The position numbers were made by a program, and so were the translations under genes. Of a stretch of DNA of 64,000 bases, positions 20,558-30,358 are shown piece by piece; position 1 is the first letter of the stretch, and every line of letters starts with the position of its first letter. Source of the stretch: Sphingobacteriales bacterium (lineage in GTDB: Bacteria; Bacteroidota; Bacteroidia; Chitinophagales; Chitinophagaceae). The stretch lies in contig JAAXIF010000019.1 of assembly GCA_012270485.1 (NCBI GenBank), forward strand, positions 1 to 64,000. Reading direction: 5' to 3'. The notes beneath the pieces are model-generated. The model worked only from the letters and a program-made list of their open reading frames with translations, did not search any database and was not told where the DNA came from.

Positions 20558-21101
20558 CATTACTCCTCATTCTCTTATACACCCGAATCGCGCTCATGAG
20601 CAGCAGTACAAATAAGATCAGCCCAACCAGCCCCCATACAAAACTGAGGCTTTGTTTCACCACGACGAGCATGACTATGGAGATGAGGAAAATAGTGGCT
20701 ACTTCATTCCAAATACGGAGTTGATTAGAAGAATATCGATAAATGCCTGCAATCTCCTGCTTAAAAATACGATGCAGAGAAAAATGATAGACATACAAAA
20801 ACAAAACAAAAATGAGTTTCACCAATAGCCATCTTCCGGATACATCAAACACAACTTTATCCCAATTTCCATGAAATAAAACTGACAATCCAAAGATCAA
20901 AGTAAGAATAGCCGAAGGCCAAGTGATACCATACCATAAGCGTTTCATCATGATGGAAAACTGCTCACGCAACACTTTACATTCCATTTCATTTTTATTC
21001 CCCGCCTCTGTTGCATAAATAAACAGTCTAGGCATATAAAACAACCCCGCAAACCAGGTAACGATGAAGATGATGTGTAGTGATTTGAGGTATTCGTACA
21101 T
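20538..21101 (-). CDS. hemJ: CopD/HemJ family protoporphyrinogen oxidase
   Basis: LKSLHIIFIVTWFAGLFYMPRLFIYATEA, characteristic HemJ N-terminus; downstream of hemH. Confidence 0.8.
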   Translation of the reverse strand: MYEYLKSLHIIFIVTWFAGLFYMPRLFIYATEAGNKNEMECKVLREQFSIMMKRLWYGITWPSAILTLIFGLSVLFHGNWDKVVFDVSGRWLLVKLIFVLFLYVYHFSLHRIFKQEIAGIYRYSSNQLRIWNEVATIFLISIVMLVVVKQSLSFVWGLVGLILFVLLLMSAIRVYKRMRSNEFKSQK

Positions 21102-21173
21102 GGGGGGTGATGGGTTATAGGTTATGGCAAATAGTAGTAAACTTTATTAATAATCGAAAAGCTACGAAGTAAG

Positions 21174-21215
21174 GTCGATAGTCCATAGACCATGGTCCAT
21201 CGACTATGGACTATT
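21174..21215. repeat. family A (copy A3) between hemH and hemJ
   Basis: gtcgatagtccatagaccatggtccatcgactatggactatta. Confidence 0.8.
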
Positions 21216-22272
21216 ACGCCAAAATCATCTCCTCCTTTCCACTCCGAATCTCTTCCATCCATTTTTCAATGGTGCTGATCCAGGCGGGGTGGACGTTGAG
21301 ACATGGAATTAGTGTAAAAGATTCTCCACCTGCATGCAAGAAGGTTTCTTTTCCTTCCTCTCCTATTTCTTCAATGGTTTCCAGACAGTCACTGATGAAT
21401 GCCGGACAAGCTACCAATAATTTCTTGATCCCCTCTCCCGGCATGGCTTCCAAACGCTTATCTGTAAAGGGTTGTAGCCAACCACTGCCTAATCTTGATT
21501 GGAAGGAAAGACTATATTTCTCTTTAGGGATACCCAATTTCTCTGCTACTAATTTAGTGGTCACTACCAATTGATGGCGATAACATTCTTTATGTGCCGG
21601 AGAAGCTACTTCACAGCAGTTCTCTACTTTCAAACAATGACAACCTGTGGTATCACTCTTGCGAATATGTCTTTGTGGTACTCCATGATAGCTGAATAAA
21701 ATATGGTCATACTCCTTTTCTATATAGGGTTTGATGGATTCAGCCAATGCACTGATATAGGCTTCATCATCATAAAACGGTTTGATGACGCTCAGTTTGA
21801 AACGATAACCAAATTCCTGGTGTTGTTCTTTTGCATATTCAACAGCAGTTTCATAACTGCTCATCGCATAATGTGGATACAAAGGCAACAAAACCACTTC
21901 TTCCAAAGAAGGATGTTCTTTCAATAAAGCATCATAGGCTTCTTTAGGAGATGGCGTTCCATATCGCATAGCCATCTCAATAGGCTCTTCAATATCCTGT
22001 TGTAACGCCTCTTTTAATTGTTTGGTGAGAACGATTAATGGGGAACCTTCATCGGTCCAAATACTTCTGTAAGCTTCTGCAGATTTGGGCGCACGAAACG
22101 GAACGATGATACCACGCACCAATAAAGCTCTAACAATGTAGGGGATATCGATTACACGACCATCCATTAAAAACTGATTCAGGTATCTTCTGACATCTTT
22201 TACTTCTGTTGAATCAGGTGAGCCCAAATTCATTAATAAGAGTGCACGTTTCGCATTCGTTGCCATAATCAC
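21214..22272 (-). CDS. hemH: ferrochelatase
   Basis: LLMNLGSPDSTEVKDVRRYLNQFLMD, LFSYHGVPQRH, LSFQSRLGSGWLQP. Confidence 0.96.
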   Translation of the reverse strand: MIMATNAKRALLLMNLGSPDSTEVKDVRRYLNQFLMDGRVIDIPYIVRALLVRGIIVPFRAPKSAEAYRSIWTDEGSPLIVLTKQLKEALQQDIEEPIEMAMRYGTPSPKEAYDALLKEHPSLEEVVLLPLYPHYAMSSYETAVEYAKEQHQEFGYRFKLSVIKPFYDDEAYISALAESIKPYIEKEYDHILFSYHGVPQRHIRKSDTTGCHCLKVENCCEVASPAHKECYRHQLVVTTKLVAEKLGIPKEKYSLSFQSRLGSGWLQPFTDKRLEAMPGEGIKKLLVACPAFISDCLETIEEIGEEGKETFLHAGGESFTLIPCLNVHPAWISTIEKWMEEIRSGKEEMILA

Positions 22273-22509
22273 ATTTGAGTTTGCAAAGTTAGACTAACAA
22301 ATCGCTTAGTTAAAAGTTCTAAGGAATTTGTTTGCAGAAAAGAACGAAACAAAAACAGAAAGGGTTTGCTCTCAGCAGCTAAAATGACCGCTTATCAGAA
22401 ATCTGACAGAGAAATGACAATGTAATGACGTTTGTCATGTTTTAAAAGAAACCATGCGGGATACCTTTGCGTACTTATTTGAGCGAGACCTAAAGGATCG
22501 TGGCAGTTT

Positions 22510-23718
22510 ATGGAGACAGGACAATTTTTCATAGCAGGAATCAACTACAAAAAGACCGATGCGGCCGTTCGTGGTAATTATGCCATTAATCCTGAACAAT
22601 ATGCTATCATTTTACAACATGCGAAAGCCAAGGGCGTAAAAGAATTATTTGTACTCAGCACATGTAATCGTACCGAGATTTATAGTATTGCTCCGGATGC
22701 TGAAACACTGGTTGATCTTTTATGCAGTGTTACTTTAGGCAGTAAAGCAGATTTTGTTCAACGTTGCTATATCAAACAAGACGAAGAAGCTTTACAACAT
22801 ATTTTTTCGGTAGGTGCCGGATTGGATTCCCAAATTCTGGGTGATTATGAGATCGTGGGTCAGATGAAACTGGCAGTAAAGTTTGCAAAAGAAAAGGGGG
22901 TGATCGGTTCTTTTATGGAACGCTTGTTCAATACCGTATTACAATCTTCCAAGCAAATCAAAAACGAAACTGCATTAAGTGGTGGTACCATCTCTGTTTC
23001 ATTTGCTGCCATACAATTTATCCGCCAGCAGTTAGTAGATAGCAGCGATAAGAAGATAGTACTACTAGGTACCGGAAAAATTGGACGTAATACTTGCAAG
23101 AATCTGGTTGATTACTTAGATACTAAAAATATCACCCTCATCAACAGAACCGCGGAGAAAGCGAATGAGCTTGCAGCAAGTATGCAATTACAAAGCGCTG
23201 ACTGGAATGAGTTGGAACAGGAGATCAATAGTGCTGATATCATTATCGTTGCCACCAATGCTGAACAGCCGGTAGTTACCACCCAAAATTTACAGGTGGG
23301 CAATAAAAAAATCCTGATCGATCTTTCTATTCCACATAATATTGATCCATCATTGGCACAACAGGAAAATGTAGTACTGGCCAATGTGGATGATCTGTCA
23401 AAGATCAATGACCAAACCTTACAGAAAAGAAAGGCTGAAGTACCCAAGGCCATGAATATCATTCGTCAACACATGAATGAGTTTATGATTTGGAACCACC
23501 AGCGCCGCCATGTTCCTATTTTGAAAGCGGTAAAGCAAAAATTACATGATATGCATTCCTGTGGATTGTTTTTAACTTCACGGAGAGCATCAGAAGATAT
23601 CAATACAGAAGCCATTCAGAAAGTGGTGAACAATGTAGCCGTTAAGATGCGTAACAGACATCAGCCCGGTTGTTATTACATTGAAGCCATCAACGACTTC
23701 ATGACGAGCAGTCATTAA
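22510..23718 (+). CDS. hemA: glutamyl-tRNA reductase
   Basis: FVLSTCNRTEIY, GAGLDSQILGDYEIVGQMK, LGTGKIGRNTCKNL. Confidence 0.95.
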   Translation: METGQFFIAGINYKKTDAAVRGNYAINPEQYAIILQHAKAKGVKELFVLSTCNRTEIYSIAPDAETLVDLLCSVTLGSKADFVQRCYIKQDEEALQHIFSVGAGLDSQILGDYEIVGQMKLAVKFAKEKGVIGSFMERLFNTVLQSSKQIKNETALSGGTISVSFAAIQFIRQQLVDSSDKKIVLLGTGKIGRNTCKNLVDYLDTKNITLINRTAEKANELAASMQLQSADWNELEQEINSADIIIVATNAEQPVVTTQNLQVGNKKILIDLSIPHNIDPSLAQQENVVLANVDDLSKINDQTLQKRKAEVPKAMNIIRQHMNEFMIWNHQRRHVPILKAVKQKLHDMHSCGLFLTSRRASEDINTEAIQKVVNNVAVKMRNRHQPGCYYIEAINDFMTSSH

Positions 23719-23726
23719 ACCAAGAT

Positions 23727-24692
23727 ATGACCAAGGTAGTACGAATAGGAACACGCGACAGTCAGCTCGCCGTGTGGCAAGCCACATGGGTGCAAGAGCT
23801 CCTGAAAGAAAAAGGAGTAGCTACTGAGCTCGTGTATATTAAAAGTGAAGGAGATATTGATCTCGTAACACCACTCTATGAAATCGGTGTACAGGGCATC
23901 TTCACTAAAACACTGGATGCAGCCTTGCTCAGTAACAAAATTGATATTGCCGTTCACTCCATGAAAGATGTGCCCACGCAACTGGCCAAAGGCATACAAG
24001 AAGCAGCAGTATTAAAACGTGCATCATACAAAGATATTCTTGTTTATAAAGAAGATCATATACCAGAAGCTTTGGGTTATGTGAATGGTGAATGGCGAAC
24101 AGACCATGGACCATGGACCATGGACTATGGTCTATTTGCCACCAGCAGCGTTCGCCGCAAAGCACAATGGCTCAATCGTTATCCCGATCATCAGTTTGAT
24201 AATCTACGGGGTAATGTGAATACCCGTTTGCGTAAACTGGAAGAAAGCCATTGGCAGGGCGCCATCTTTGCTGCCGCCGGATTGGAAAGGATCGATCTTC
24301 GTCCGGAAAAAGCAATTGATCTTGACTGGATGCTACCCGCCCCTGCACAAGGTGCTGTGATGGTAGTGTGCAGAGAAGGAGAGACAGAGATCTTCAATAG
24401 TTGTCAACAATTACATCATCATGAAACCGCCATCTGCGCACATGCGGAAAGAAATTTCTTACGTCAACTGATGGGTGGTTGTGCTACTCCTATTTCGGCA
24501 CTGGCTCAGATAGAGGGAGATACTTTATTCTTTAAGGGCAACGTGGTATCACTGGATGGCAGTCAGAAAGTTGACATAAGTACAACTGTCTCTGTTTCAG
24601 TTGGGGCTGCAATTGGCACAGAAGCCGGACAAGAAATTCTGGCCATGGGTGCTGAAGAAATCATCCAAGAAATTAGAAATGCAGGAAAGTAA
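23727..24692 (+). CDS. hemC: hydroxymethylbilane synthase with repeat-derived in-frame insert
   Basis: VRIGTRDSQLAVWQATWV, DIAVHSMKDVPTQL, TSSVRRKAQWL, GGCATPISALA. Confidence 0.95.
   Translation: MTKVVRIGTRDSQLAVWQATWVQELLKEKGVATELVYIKSEGDIDLVTPLYEIGVQGIFTKTLDAALLSNKIDIAVHSMKDVPTQLAKGIQEAAVLKRASYKDILVYKEDHIPEALGYVNGEWRTDHGPWTMDYGLFATSSVRRKAQWLNRYPDHQFDNLRGNVNTRLRKLEESHWQGAIFAAAGLERIDLRPEKAIDLDWMLPAPAQGAVMVVCREGETEIFNSCQQLHHHETAICAHAERNFLRQLMGGCATPISALAQIEGDTLFFKGNVVSLDGSQKVDISTTVSVSVGAAIGTEAGQEILAMGAEEIIQEIRNAGK
24081..24134 (+). repeat. family B-like plus family A repeat (copy A4) inside hemC coding sequence
   Basis: gtgaatggtgaatggcgaacagaccatggaccatggaccatggactatggtcta, translated in frame VNGEWRTDHGPWTMDYGL. 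Confidence 0.85.
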
Positions 24693-25410
24693 AAAGAAAA
24701 TATTATCTACCAGACCTGTAAAAGAAACACTGATACAGGAAGCCGCTGAACAAAACATTCAGTTGGATATCATTCCCTTGATCGATACTGAACCGGTACT
24801 GGACATTGATACGCAACAGGAGATTGCACAGATTGCTTTACAATATGCTACGGTTGTTTTTACGAGCATGAACGCTGTGGAAAGTGTGATCACCATGCTC
24901 GATCAACAAGTGCCTGAATGGAATATTTACTGCATGGGCAATACCACACAAGAACTGATTCGTAACCATTTTGGAGAACAGGCTATTCGTGGTACCGGCA
25001 ATAACGCATCAGAATTAGCTGAAAATATTTTAACGGACAATGATGAATTGGATGAAGTGTTTTTCTTCTGCGGAGACCAGCGAAGAGATGAATTACCGGC
25101 AAAACTTACAGAAGCCGGTGTTCAGGTAGAAGAAATAGTGGTGTATAAGACCATTCCATTGTATCAAAAAATAGACACTGTTTACGACGGTATTCTGTTC
25201 TTTAGTCCAAGTGCTGTCCAAAGTTTTTTTCATACAAACAAAGCCGCTACTGCAACTGTATTCTTTGCTATAGGAAGTACGACGGAAGCAGCGATCAAAA
25301 AATATACAAACAATTCAATCATCACAGCTCACTCACCGGGGAAAGAAGAACTGGTGAGGAAAGCAATTCATTACTTCGCGAATGGTGAATTGTCAATTGT
25401 GAATTCATAA
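24679..25410 (+). CDS. hemD: uroporphyrinogen-III synthase
   Basis: Position after hem[41 protein letters not shown]; overlaps hemC 3' end. Confidence 0.85.
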   Translation: MQESKKKILSTRPVKETLIQEAAEQNIQLDIIPLIDTEPVLDIDTQQEIAQIALQYATVVFTSMNAVESVITMLDQQVPEWNIYCMGNTTQELIRNHFGEQAIRGTGNNASELAENILTDNDELDEVFFFCGDQRRDELPAKLTEAGVQVEEIVVYKTIPLYQKIDTVYDGILFFSPSAVQSFFHTNKAATATVFFAIGSTTEAAIKKYTNNSIITAHSPGKEELVRKAIHYFANGELSIVNS

Positions 25411-25440
25411 AAATTGATCATTCCCCATTCACCATTCACA
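25379..25440. repeat. family B (copy B2) spanning hemD stop and hemD-hemE gap
   Basis: cgaatggtgaattgtcaattgtgaattcataaaaattgatcattccccattcaccattcaca. Confidence 0.8.
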
Positions 25441-25448
25441 AAAAAATT

Positions 25449-26477
25449 ATGCTAAAAAACGACCTACTCCTCCGAACCCTTCGCGGTGAGCCAACTGAAA
25501 GAACACCTGTATGGATGATGCGTCAGGCCGGACGATACCTTCCTGAGTATATGGTATTGCGTGAGAAATACGGCTTCTTTGAGCGTTGTCAAACCCCTGA
25601 ACTGGCTTGTGAGATCACATTACAGCCAATAGATATTGTGGGTGTAGATGCTGCTATTTTATTTTCAGATATTCTGGTAGTACCACAAGCCATGGGACTG
25701 GAAGTGCAATTGATCGAAAGCAAAGGTCCTGTTCTGCCTGATCCTATCAAAACCCATAAAGACATGTCGCGCGTTCGTGTACCGGATGTTCATGAAACAT
25801 TGGGATATGTGATGGATGCCATCAAACTCATCAAACAAGAACTGAATGGAAGAGTACCATTGATTGGTTTTGCAGGTGCTCCTTGGACTTTACTCTGCTA
25901 TATGGTACAAGGTAAAGGATCTAAAACCTTTGATGAAGCAAAGGCTTTCTGTTATACACAACCTGAACTGGCACATCAGTTATTACAAATGATCACAGAT
26001 ACCACCATTGCCTACTTGAAAGCACAAGTAAAAGCAGGTGCCGACACCGTTCAAATCTTCGATAGCTGGGGTGGATTATTGAGTCCTCATGATTTTGAGA
26101 ACCTGTCATTACAATACATGCGTCAGATCGTGGCTGCATTAAAAGATGAAGTACCCACCATTGTTTTTGCAAAAGGTGCGTGGCATAGTTTGGATAGTAT
26201 GGCTGCCACAGGTGCACATGGTTTGGGAATCGATTGGTGCATCAAGCCGGAACTGGCTCGTCAGTTTGCAGGTAACAATGTAACACTCCAGGGAAACTTT
26301 GATCCCGCTAAATTGTTATCACCTATTCCTGTGATCCAAAAAGAAGTGAAAGAAATGTTGCGTGCATTTGGTCCGGGCAGACATATCGCCAATCTCGGAC
26401 ATGGTATCTTACCTAATGTTCCGGTTGATCATGCAAGAGCATTTGTGGATGCTGTGAAAGAATTTCGTCACTCGTGA
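25449..26477 (+). CDS. hemE: uroporphyrinogen decarboxylase
   Basis: [45 protein letters not shown]. Confidence 0.97.
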   Translation: MLKNDLLLRTLRGEPTERTPVWMMRQAGRYLPEYMVLREKYGFFERCQTPELACEITLQPIDIVGVDAAILFSDILVVPQAMGLEVQLIESKGPVLPDPIKTHKDMSRVRVPDVHETLGYVMDAIKLIKQELNGRVPLIGFAGAPWTLLCYMVQGKGSKTFDEAKAFCYTQPELAHQLLQMITDTTIAYLKAQVKAGADTVQIFDSWGGLLSPHDFENLSLQYMRQIVAALKDEVPTIVFAKGAWHSLDSMAATGAHGLGIDWCIKPELARQFAGNNVTLQGNFDPAKLLSPIPVIQKEVKEMLRAFGPGRHIANLGHGILPNVPVDHARAFVDAVKEFRHS

Positions 26478-26540
26478 ATTGTGAATAGTGAATTGTCAAT
26501 TGGAGAAACGTATTCACAATTGACAATTCACCATTCACGT
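26473..26540. repeat. family B (copy B3), hemE-hemF junction
   Basis: cgtgaattgtgaatagtgaattgtcaattggagaaacgtattcacaattgacaattcaccattcac. Confidence 0.85.
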
Positions 26541-26556
26541 AATATAAAACAACCTC

Positions 26557-27465
26557 ATGATAAAAGACCAATGGATCTCCTTTATTCATCAGTTGCAAGA
26601 TGATATTTGTGCTGCACTGGAGAAGGCAGATGGAAAAGCTACCTTTCAGGAAGACAAATGGGATCGCGCTGAGGGTGGTGGTGGTCGTACGCGTGTAATT
26701 AGTAATGGTGCTGTATTAGAGAAGGGTGGCGTGAATACTTCTGTGGTATTTGGTCCGGTTACGGATATGATGCGCTCACAATTAAAGATCAATGGACATA
26801 GTTGGTTTGCATGTGGATTGAGTTTGGTGATCCATCCTGATAATCCATTTGTACCTACTGTACATTGCAACTATCGCATGTTTGAATTATATGACGAGCA
26901 AGGAGAAGTGATGGACAGGTGGTTTGGTGGAGGCACCGATCTTACACCTTATTATTTGTTTGAAGAAGATGCCATTCACTTTCATCAGACGTATAAAAAT
27001 GCCTGCGATCAATTTGACTCTTCATTTTATCCTAGATTCAAAACAGAATGTGACGAGTATTTTGTGAACTGGCATCGTAATAAAGAAAGAAGAGGCATTG
27101 GTGGCATTTTTTATGATTACCAGCGCCCGGATGAAACTAAAGATGTACAATTCTGGATGGCATTTGCAAAATCTTGTGGTTATGCATTCATAGATAGTTA
27201 TATTCCTATTGTAGAGAAAAGAAAAGAAAATGAGTTTACACCGGAAAACAAATATTGGCAGGAAATACGCAGAGGAAGATATACTGAATTTAATCTGGTA
27301 CACGATCGTGGAACTATCTTTGGACTCAAAACAAATGGCAGAATTGAAAGCATTTTGATGAGTCTACCGCCAACGGTAAGATTTGATTATAATCATCAAC
27401 CGGCTGAAGGCTCAAAGGAATGGGAATTGTGGCAGGCTTGCTTGCATCCGAAGGAATGGATATAA
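26557..27465 (+). CDS. hemF: oxygen-dependent coproporphyrinogen III oxidase
   Basis: WDRAEGGGGRTRVI, HCNYRMFE, WFGGGTDLTPYY, RRGIGGIFYDYQ. Confidence 0.97.
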   Translation: MIKDQWISFIHQLQDDICAALEKADGKATFQEDKWDRAEGGGGRTRVISNGAVLEKGGVNTSVVFGPVTDMMRSQLKINGHSWFACGLSLVIHPDNPFVPTVHCNYRMFELYDEQGEVMDRWFGGGTDLTPYYLFEEDAIHFHQTYKNACDQFDSSFYPRFKTECDEYFVNWHRNKERRGIGGIFYDYQRPDETKDVQFWMAFAKSCGYAFIDSYIPIVEKRKENEFTPENKYWQEIRRGRYTEFNLVHDRGTIFGLKTNGRIESILMSLPPTVRFDYNHQPAEGSKEWELWQACLHPKEWI

Positions 27466-27469
27466 GTGT

Positions 27470-27497
27470 GATTCTTTGATCTTTGATTTTTTGATTT
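27470..27497. repeat. family F left arm flanking four-helix-bundle gene
   Basis: gattctttgatctttgattttttgattt; inverted partner at 27901-27935. Confidence 0.75.
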
Positions 27498-27551
27498 GTT
27501 TCATAACAAACGCTCCGTATCGTTCGTGGTGACCTTGCATAACTTTGCAAG

Positions 27552-27902
27552 ATGAACCGGAAAACTTTACAAGACAGAACAAAACAGTTCAATATTAATA
27601 TTGTATTATTTTGTAAATGTCTGCCAAAAACACCTGCTGGTTTTGAGATTGCGAAACAATTGATCCGTTCTTCAGGATCGGTAGGAGCAAATTATCGTGC
27701 AACCAGTAGATCAAAATCACAAGCTGATTTTGCACATAAACTAAAAATTGTTCTGGAAGAAATCGACGAGTCACATTATTGGTTAGAAATTATTAAAGCA
27801 ACAAAACTTAGTACCAATAGTATCATAGATCAATTAATAGCAGTCATTTTCACTGCCGCGAATAAACCGTTTGATTTAAAAATCAAGCAGACCAAACAAT
27901 AA
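27552..27902 (+). CDS. four helix bundle protein (23S rRNA intervening-sequence/S23 family)
   Basis: KTPAGFEIAKQLIRSSGSVGANYRATSRSKSQADFAHKLKIVLEEIDESHYWLE. Confidence 0.9.
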   Translation: MNRKTLQDRTKQFNINIVLFCKCLPKTPAGFEIAKQLIRSSGSVGANYRATSRSKSQADFAHKLKIVLEEIDESHYWLEIIKATKLSTNSIIDQLIAVIFTAANKPFDLKIKQTKQ

Positions 27903-27935
27903 ATCAAGAAATCAAAGATCCAAAAATCAAAGATT
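27901..27935. repeat. family F right arm; also the 5' leader of hemB
   Basis: aaatcaagaaatcaaagatccaaaaatcaaagatt; 19/20 match to reverse complement of left arm over its first 20 nt. Confidence 0.75.
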
Positions 27936-27936
27936 C

Positions 27937-28914
27937 ATGTACCTCCAAAGACGCAACCGCATTCTCCGCCAATCACCTGCTATTCGTGCAATGGTGGCTG
28001 AGACCATATTAAAACCTGCTGATTTTATTGCTCCTTTATTTATTGATGAGGGAGAAAATGTGAAGACTGAAATTGCTTCTATGCCTGGGTATTACAGGAT
28101 GTCCTTAGATCTTACGGTGAAAGAGGTGAAAGTATTGTGGGAGATGGATATTCGCTGTGTACTACTTTTTATTAAGTGTAAAGACGAATTAAAAGACAAT
28201 ACCGGTAAAGAAGCATGGAATAAAAATGGATTGATGCAGCGAAGCATTAAAGCCATCAAAGATGCAGTACCAGAAATGGTGGTAATGACAGATGTTGCCT
28301 TAGATCCCTTTTCATCTTACGGACATGATGGTATCGTGAAAGATGATGAGATTATAAATGATGAGACAGTTGAAGCATTGGTAAAAATGAGTGTTAGTCA
28401 CGCAGAAGCAGGTTGCGATTTTGTGGCACCCAGTGATATGATGGATGGAAGAATTGGCGCCATCAGAAATGGTTTGGAAGAAAGTGGATTCACGAAAGTG
28501 GGTATTATGAGTTACAGTGCGAAATATGCATCCTGTTTTTATGGTCCATTCAGAGACGCCCTAGATAGTGCTCCTGGATTTGGTGATAAAAAAACCTATC
28601 AGATGGATTTCGCTAACCGAACCGAAGCCATTAGAGAAACGTTGATGGATGTGGAAGAGGGTGCAGATATTGTGATGGTAAAACCTGCTATGGCATATTT
28701 AGATATCATTCGCGAAGTGAAGAATGCAGTGGAGATTCCGGTGAGTGCTTATCAGGTAAGCGGCGAATATGCAATGATCAAAGCGGCTTCTAAAATGGGT
28801 TGGTTGAATGAAGAAAAAGCGATCATTGAGAGCCTGACTTCAATCAAACGTGCAGGTGCTGATATGATAGCCACCTATTTTGCGAAAGATGCAATCAGAC
28901 TGATTAATCAATGA
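27937..28914 (+). CDS. hemB: delta-aminolevulinic acid dehydratase
   Basis: SYGHDGIVKDD, MSYSAKYASCFYGPFRDA, MVKPAMAYLDI. Confidence 0.96.
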   Translation: MYLQRRNRILRQSPAIRAMVAETILKPADFIAPLFIDEGENVKTEIASMPGYYRMSLDLTVKEVKVLWEMDIRCVLLFIKCKDELKDNTGKEAWNKNGLMQRSIKAIKDAVPEMVVMTDVALDPFSSYGHDGIVKDDEIINDETVEALVKMSVSHAEAGCDFVAPSDMMDGRIGAIRNGLEESGFTKVGIMSYSAKYASCFYGPFRDALDSAPGFGDKKTYQMDFANRTEAIRETLMDVEEGADIVMVKPAMAYLDIIREVKNAVEIPVSAYQVSGEYAMIKAASKMGWLNEEKAIIESLTSIKRAGADMIATYFAKDAIRLINQ

Positions 28915-28918
28915 TTAG

Positions 28919-28981
28919 TTGCCACTGAACACACAGAGAAGCACTGAAAGATTCTGTGCATTTCTGTGCATTCAGTGGCAA
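28919..28981. repeat. family D (copy D1), hemB-hemL junction
   Basis: ttgccactgaacacacagagaagcactgaaagattctgtgcatttctgtgcattcagtggca. Confidence 0.75.
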
Positions 28982-29003
28982 TATATTAACAATAAATATA
29001 ACT

Positions 29004-30290
29004 ATGTACAATAAAAGTATCTCTCTCTTCCAACGCGCACAACAATCGATCCCGGGTGGTGTAAATTCTCCTGTACGTGCTTTTAAAAGTGTCGGCGGAA
29101 CGCCCATCTTTATTGAAAAAGCTAAAGGTGCTTATCTCTATGATGCTGATGGTAATCGTTACATTGATTATATCGCTTCATGGGGACCTATGATTTTAGG
29201 ACATGCATACGAGCCAGTGGTGAAAGCCATTCAGGAAAAAGCGGTATTGTCTACCTCATACGGCGCACCCACGGAACTAGAAATTGACATGGCAGAACTC
29301 ATCAAAAGCATGGCACCCAATGTCGACCTGATCAGAATGGTGAGCAGTGGAACGGAAGCTTGTATGAGTGCTTTACGATTGGCAAGAGGATATACCGGTA
29401 GAAATAAATTCATCAAATTCGAAGGCTGCTATCATGGACATGCTGATGCTTTTCTTGTAAAAGCAGGTAGCGGATTGGCCACTTTTGATATTCAGACTGT
29501 CCCGGGAATCACCGGTGGAGTATCTACTGATACGCTCACATGTGCTTACAATGATCTTACTGCAGTCAAAAATTTAGTCTCTATTCATAAAAATGAAATA
29601 GCCGCTATTATTGTTGAACCTGTTGCCGGAAACATGGGTTGTATCTTACCTGCACCGGGATTTCTTGAAGGTATCAGAACCATTTGTGATGAAGAAGGCA
29701 TTGTATTCATTTTCGATGAAGTCATGACAGGTTTCCGTTTAGCACAAGGCGGTGCACAACAAGTATTGAATGTAGATGCAGATCTTATCACTTATGGAAA
29801 AGTGATCGGTGCCGGAATGCCGGTAGGTGCTTTTGGTGGTAAACGTGTTATCATGGAAAAAATCGCACCACTAGGAAATGTATACCAAGCCGGAACTTTA
29901 AGTGGTAATCCTATTGCTATGATCGCGGGTTATACTTTATTGAGTGAGCTAAAAAATAATCCTTCTCTCTATCAAGAACTGAATGACAAGACAGCTTATC
30001 TACACGAGGGTCTGAACAAAGTGCTTATTGAAAGTGGAACACCTTTTGTCATCAACAGATTTGGATCAATGATCAGTGTGCATTTTAGCGAAAAGCCCGT
30101 TACTGATTTTGCATCTGCGTCCGCTGCCAATAATGCATTGTTCAACAAATACTTTCATGCTATGCTGAAAAAAGGTATCTACTTACCTCCTTCTGCTTTT
30201 GAAAGTTGGTTCCTCAACAACGCTCTTACAAACGAAGACCTTGACGCCACCATACAAGCCACAAAAGAAAGTCTCTCAGAAATATTGTAA
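29004..30290 (+). CDS. hemL: glutamate-1-semialdehyde 2,1-aminomutase
   Basis: [52 protein letters not shown]. Confidence 0.97.
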   Translation: MYNKSISLFQRAQQSIPGGVNSPVRAFKSVGGTPIFIEKAKGAYLYDADGNRYIDYIASWGPMILGHAYEPVVKAIQEKAVLSTSYGAPTELEIDMAELIKSMAPNVDLIRMVSSGTEACMSALRLARGYTGRNKFIKFEGCYHGHADAFLVKAGSGLATFDIQTVPGITGGVSTDTLTCAYNDLTAVKNLVSIHKNEIAAIIVEPVAGNMGCILPAPGFLEGIRTICDEEGIVFIFDEVMTGFRLAQGGAQQVLNVDADLITYGKVIGAGMPVGAFGGKRVIMEKIAPLGNVYQAGTLSGNPIAMIAGYTLLSELKNNPSLYQELNDKTAYLHEGLNKVLIESGTPFVINRFGSMISVHFSEKPVTDFASASAANNALFNKYFHAMLKKGIYLPPSAFESWFLNNALTNEDLDATIQATKESLSEIL

Positions 30291-30294
30291 ACCA

Positions 30295-30325
30295 AAAAGG
30301 GTTCCGATATAATCGGAACCCTTTT
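30295..30325. terminator. bidirectional terminator between hemL and ruvB
   Basis: AAAAGGGTTCCGAT / ATCGGAACCCTTTT perfect 14-bp stem, 3-nt loop. Confidence 0.88.
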
Positions 30326-30358
30326 CAGTGTATCTCAGTGGCCTCTGTGGCAATCACA

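Noticed and set aside
27552-27902. Four-helix-bundle gene as a 23S rRNA intervening sequence
   Set aside because: No rRNA gene is present here; the gene lies between hemF and hemB, so an rRNA-borne IVS is excluded for this copy.
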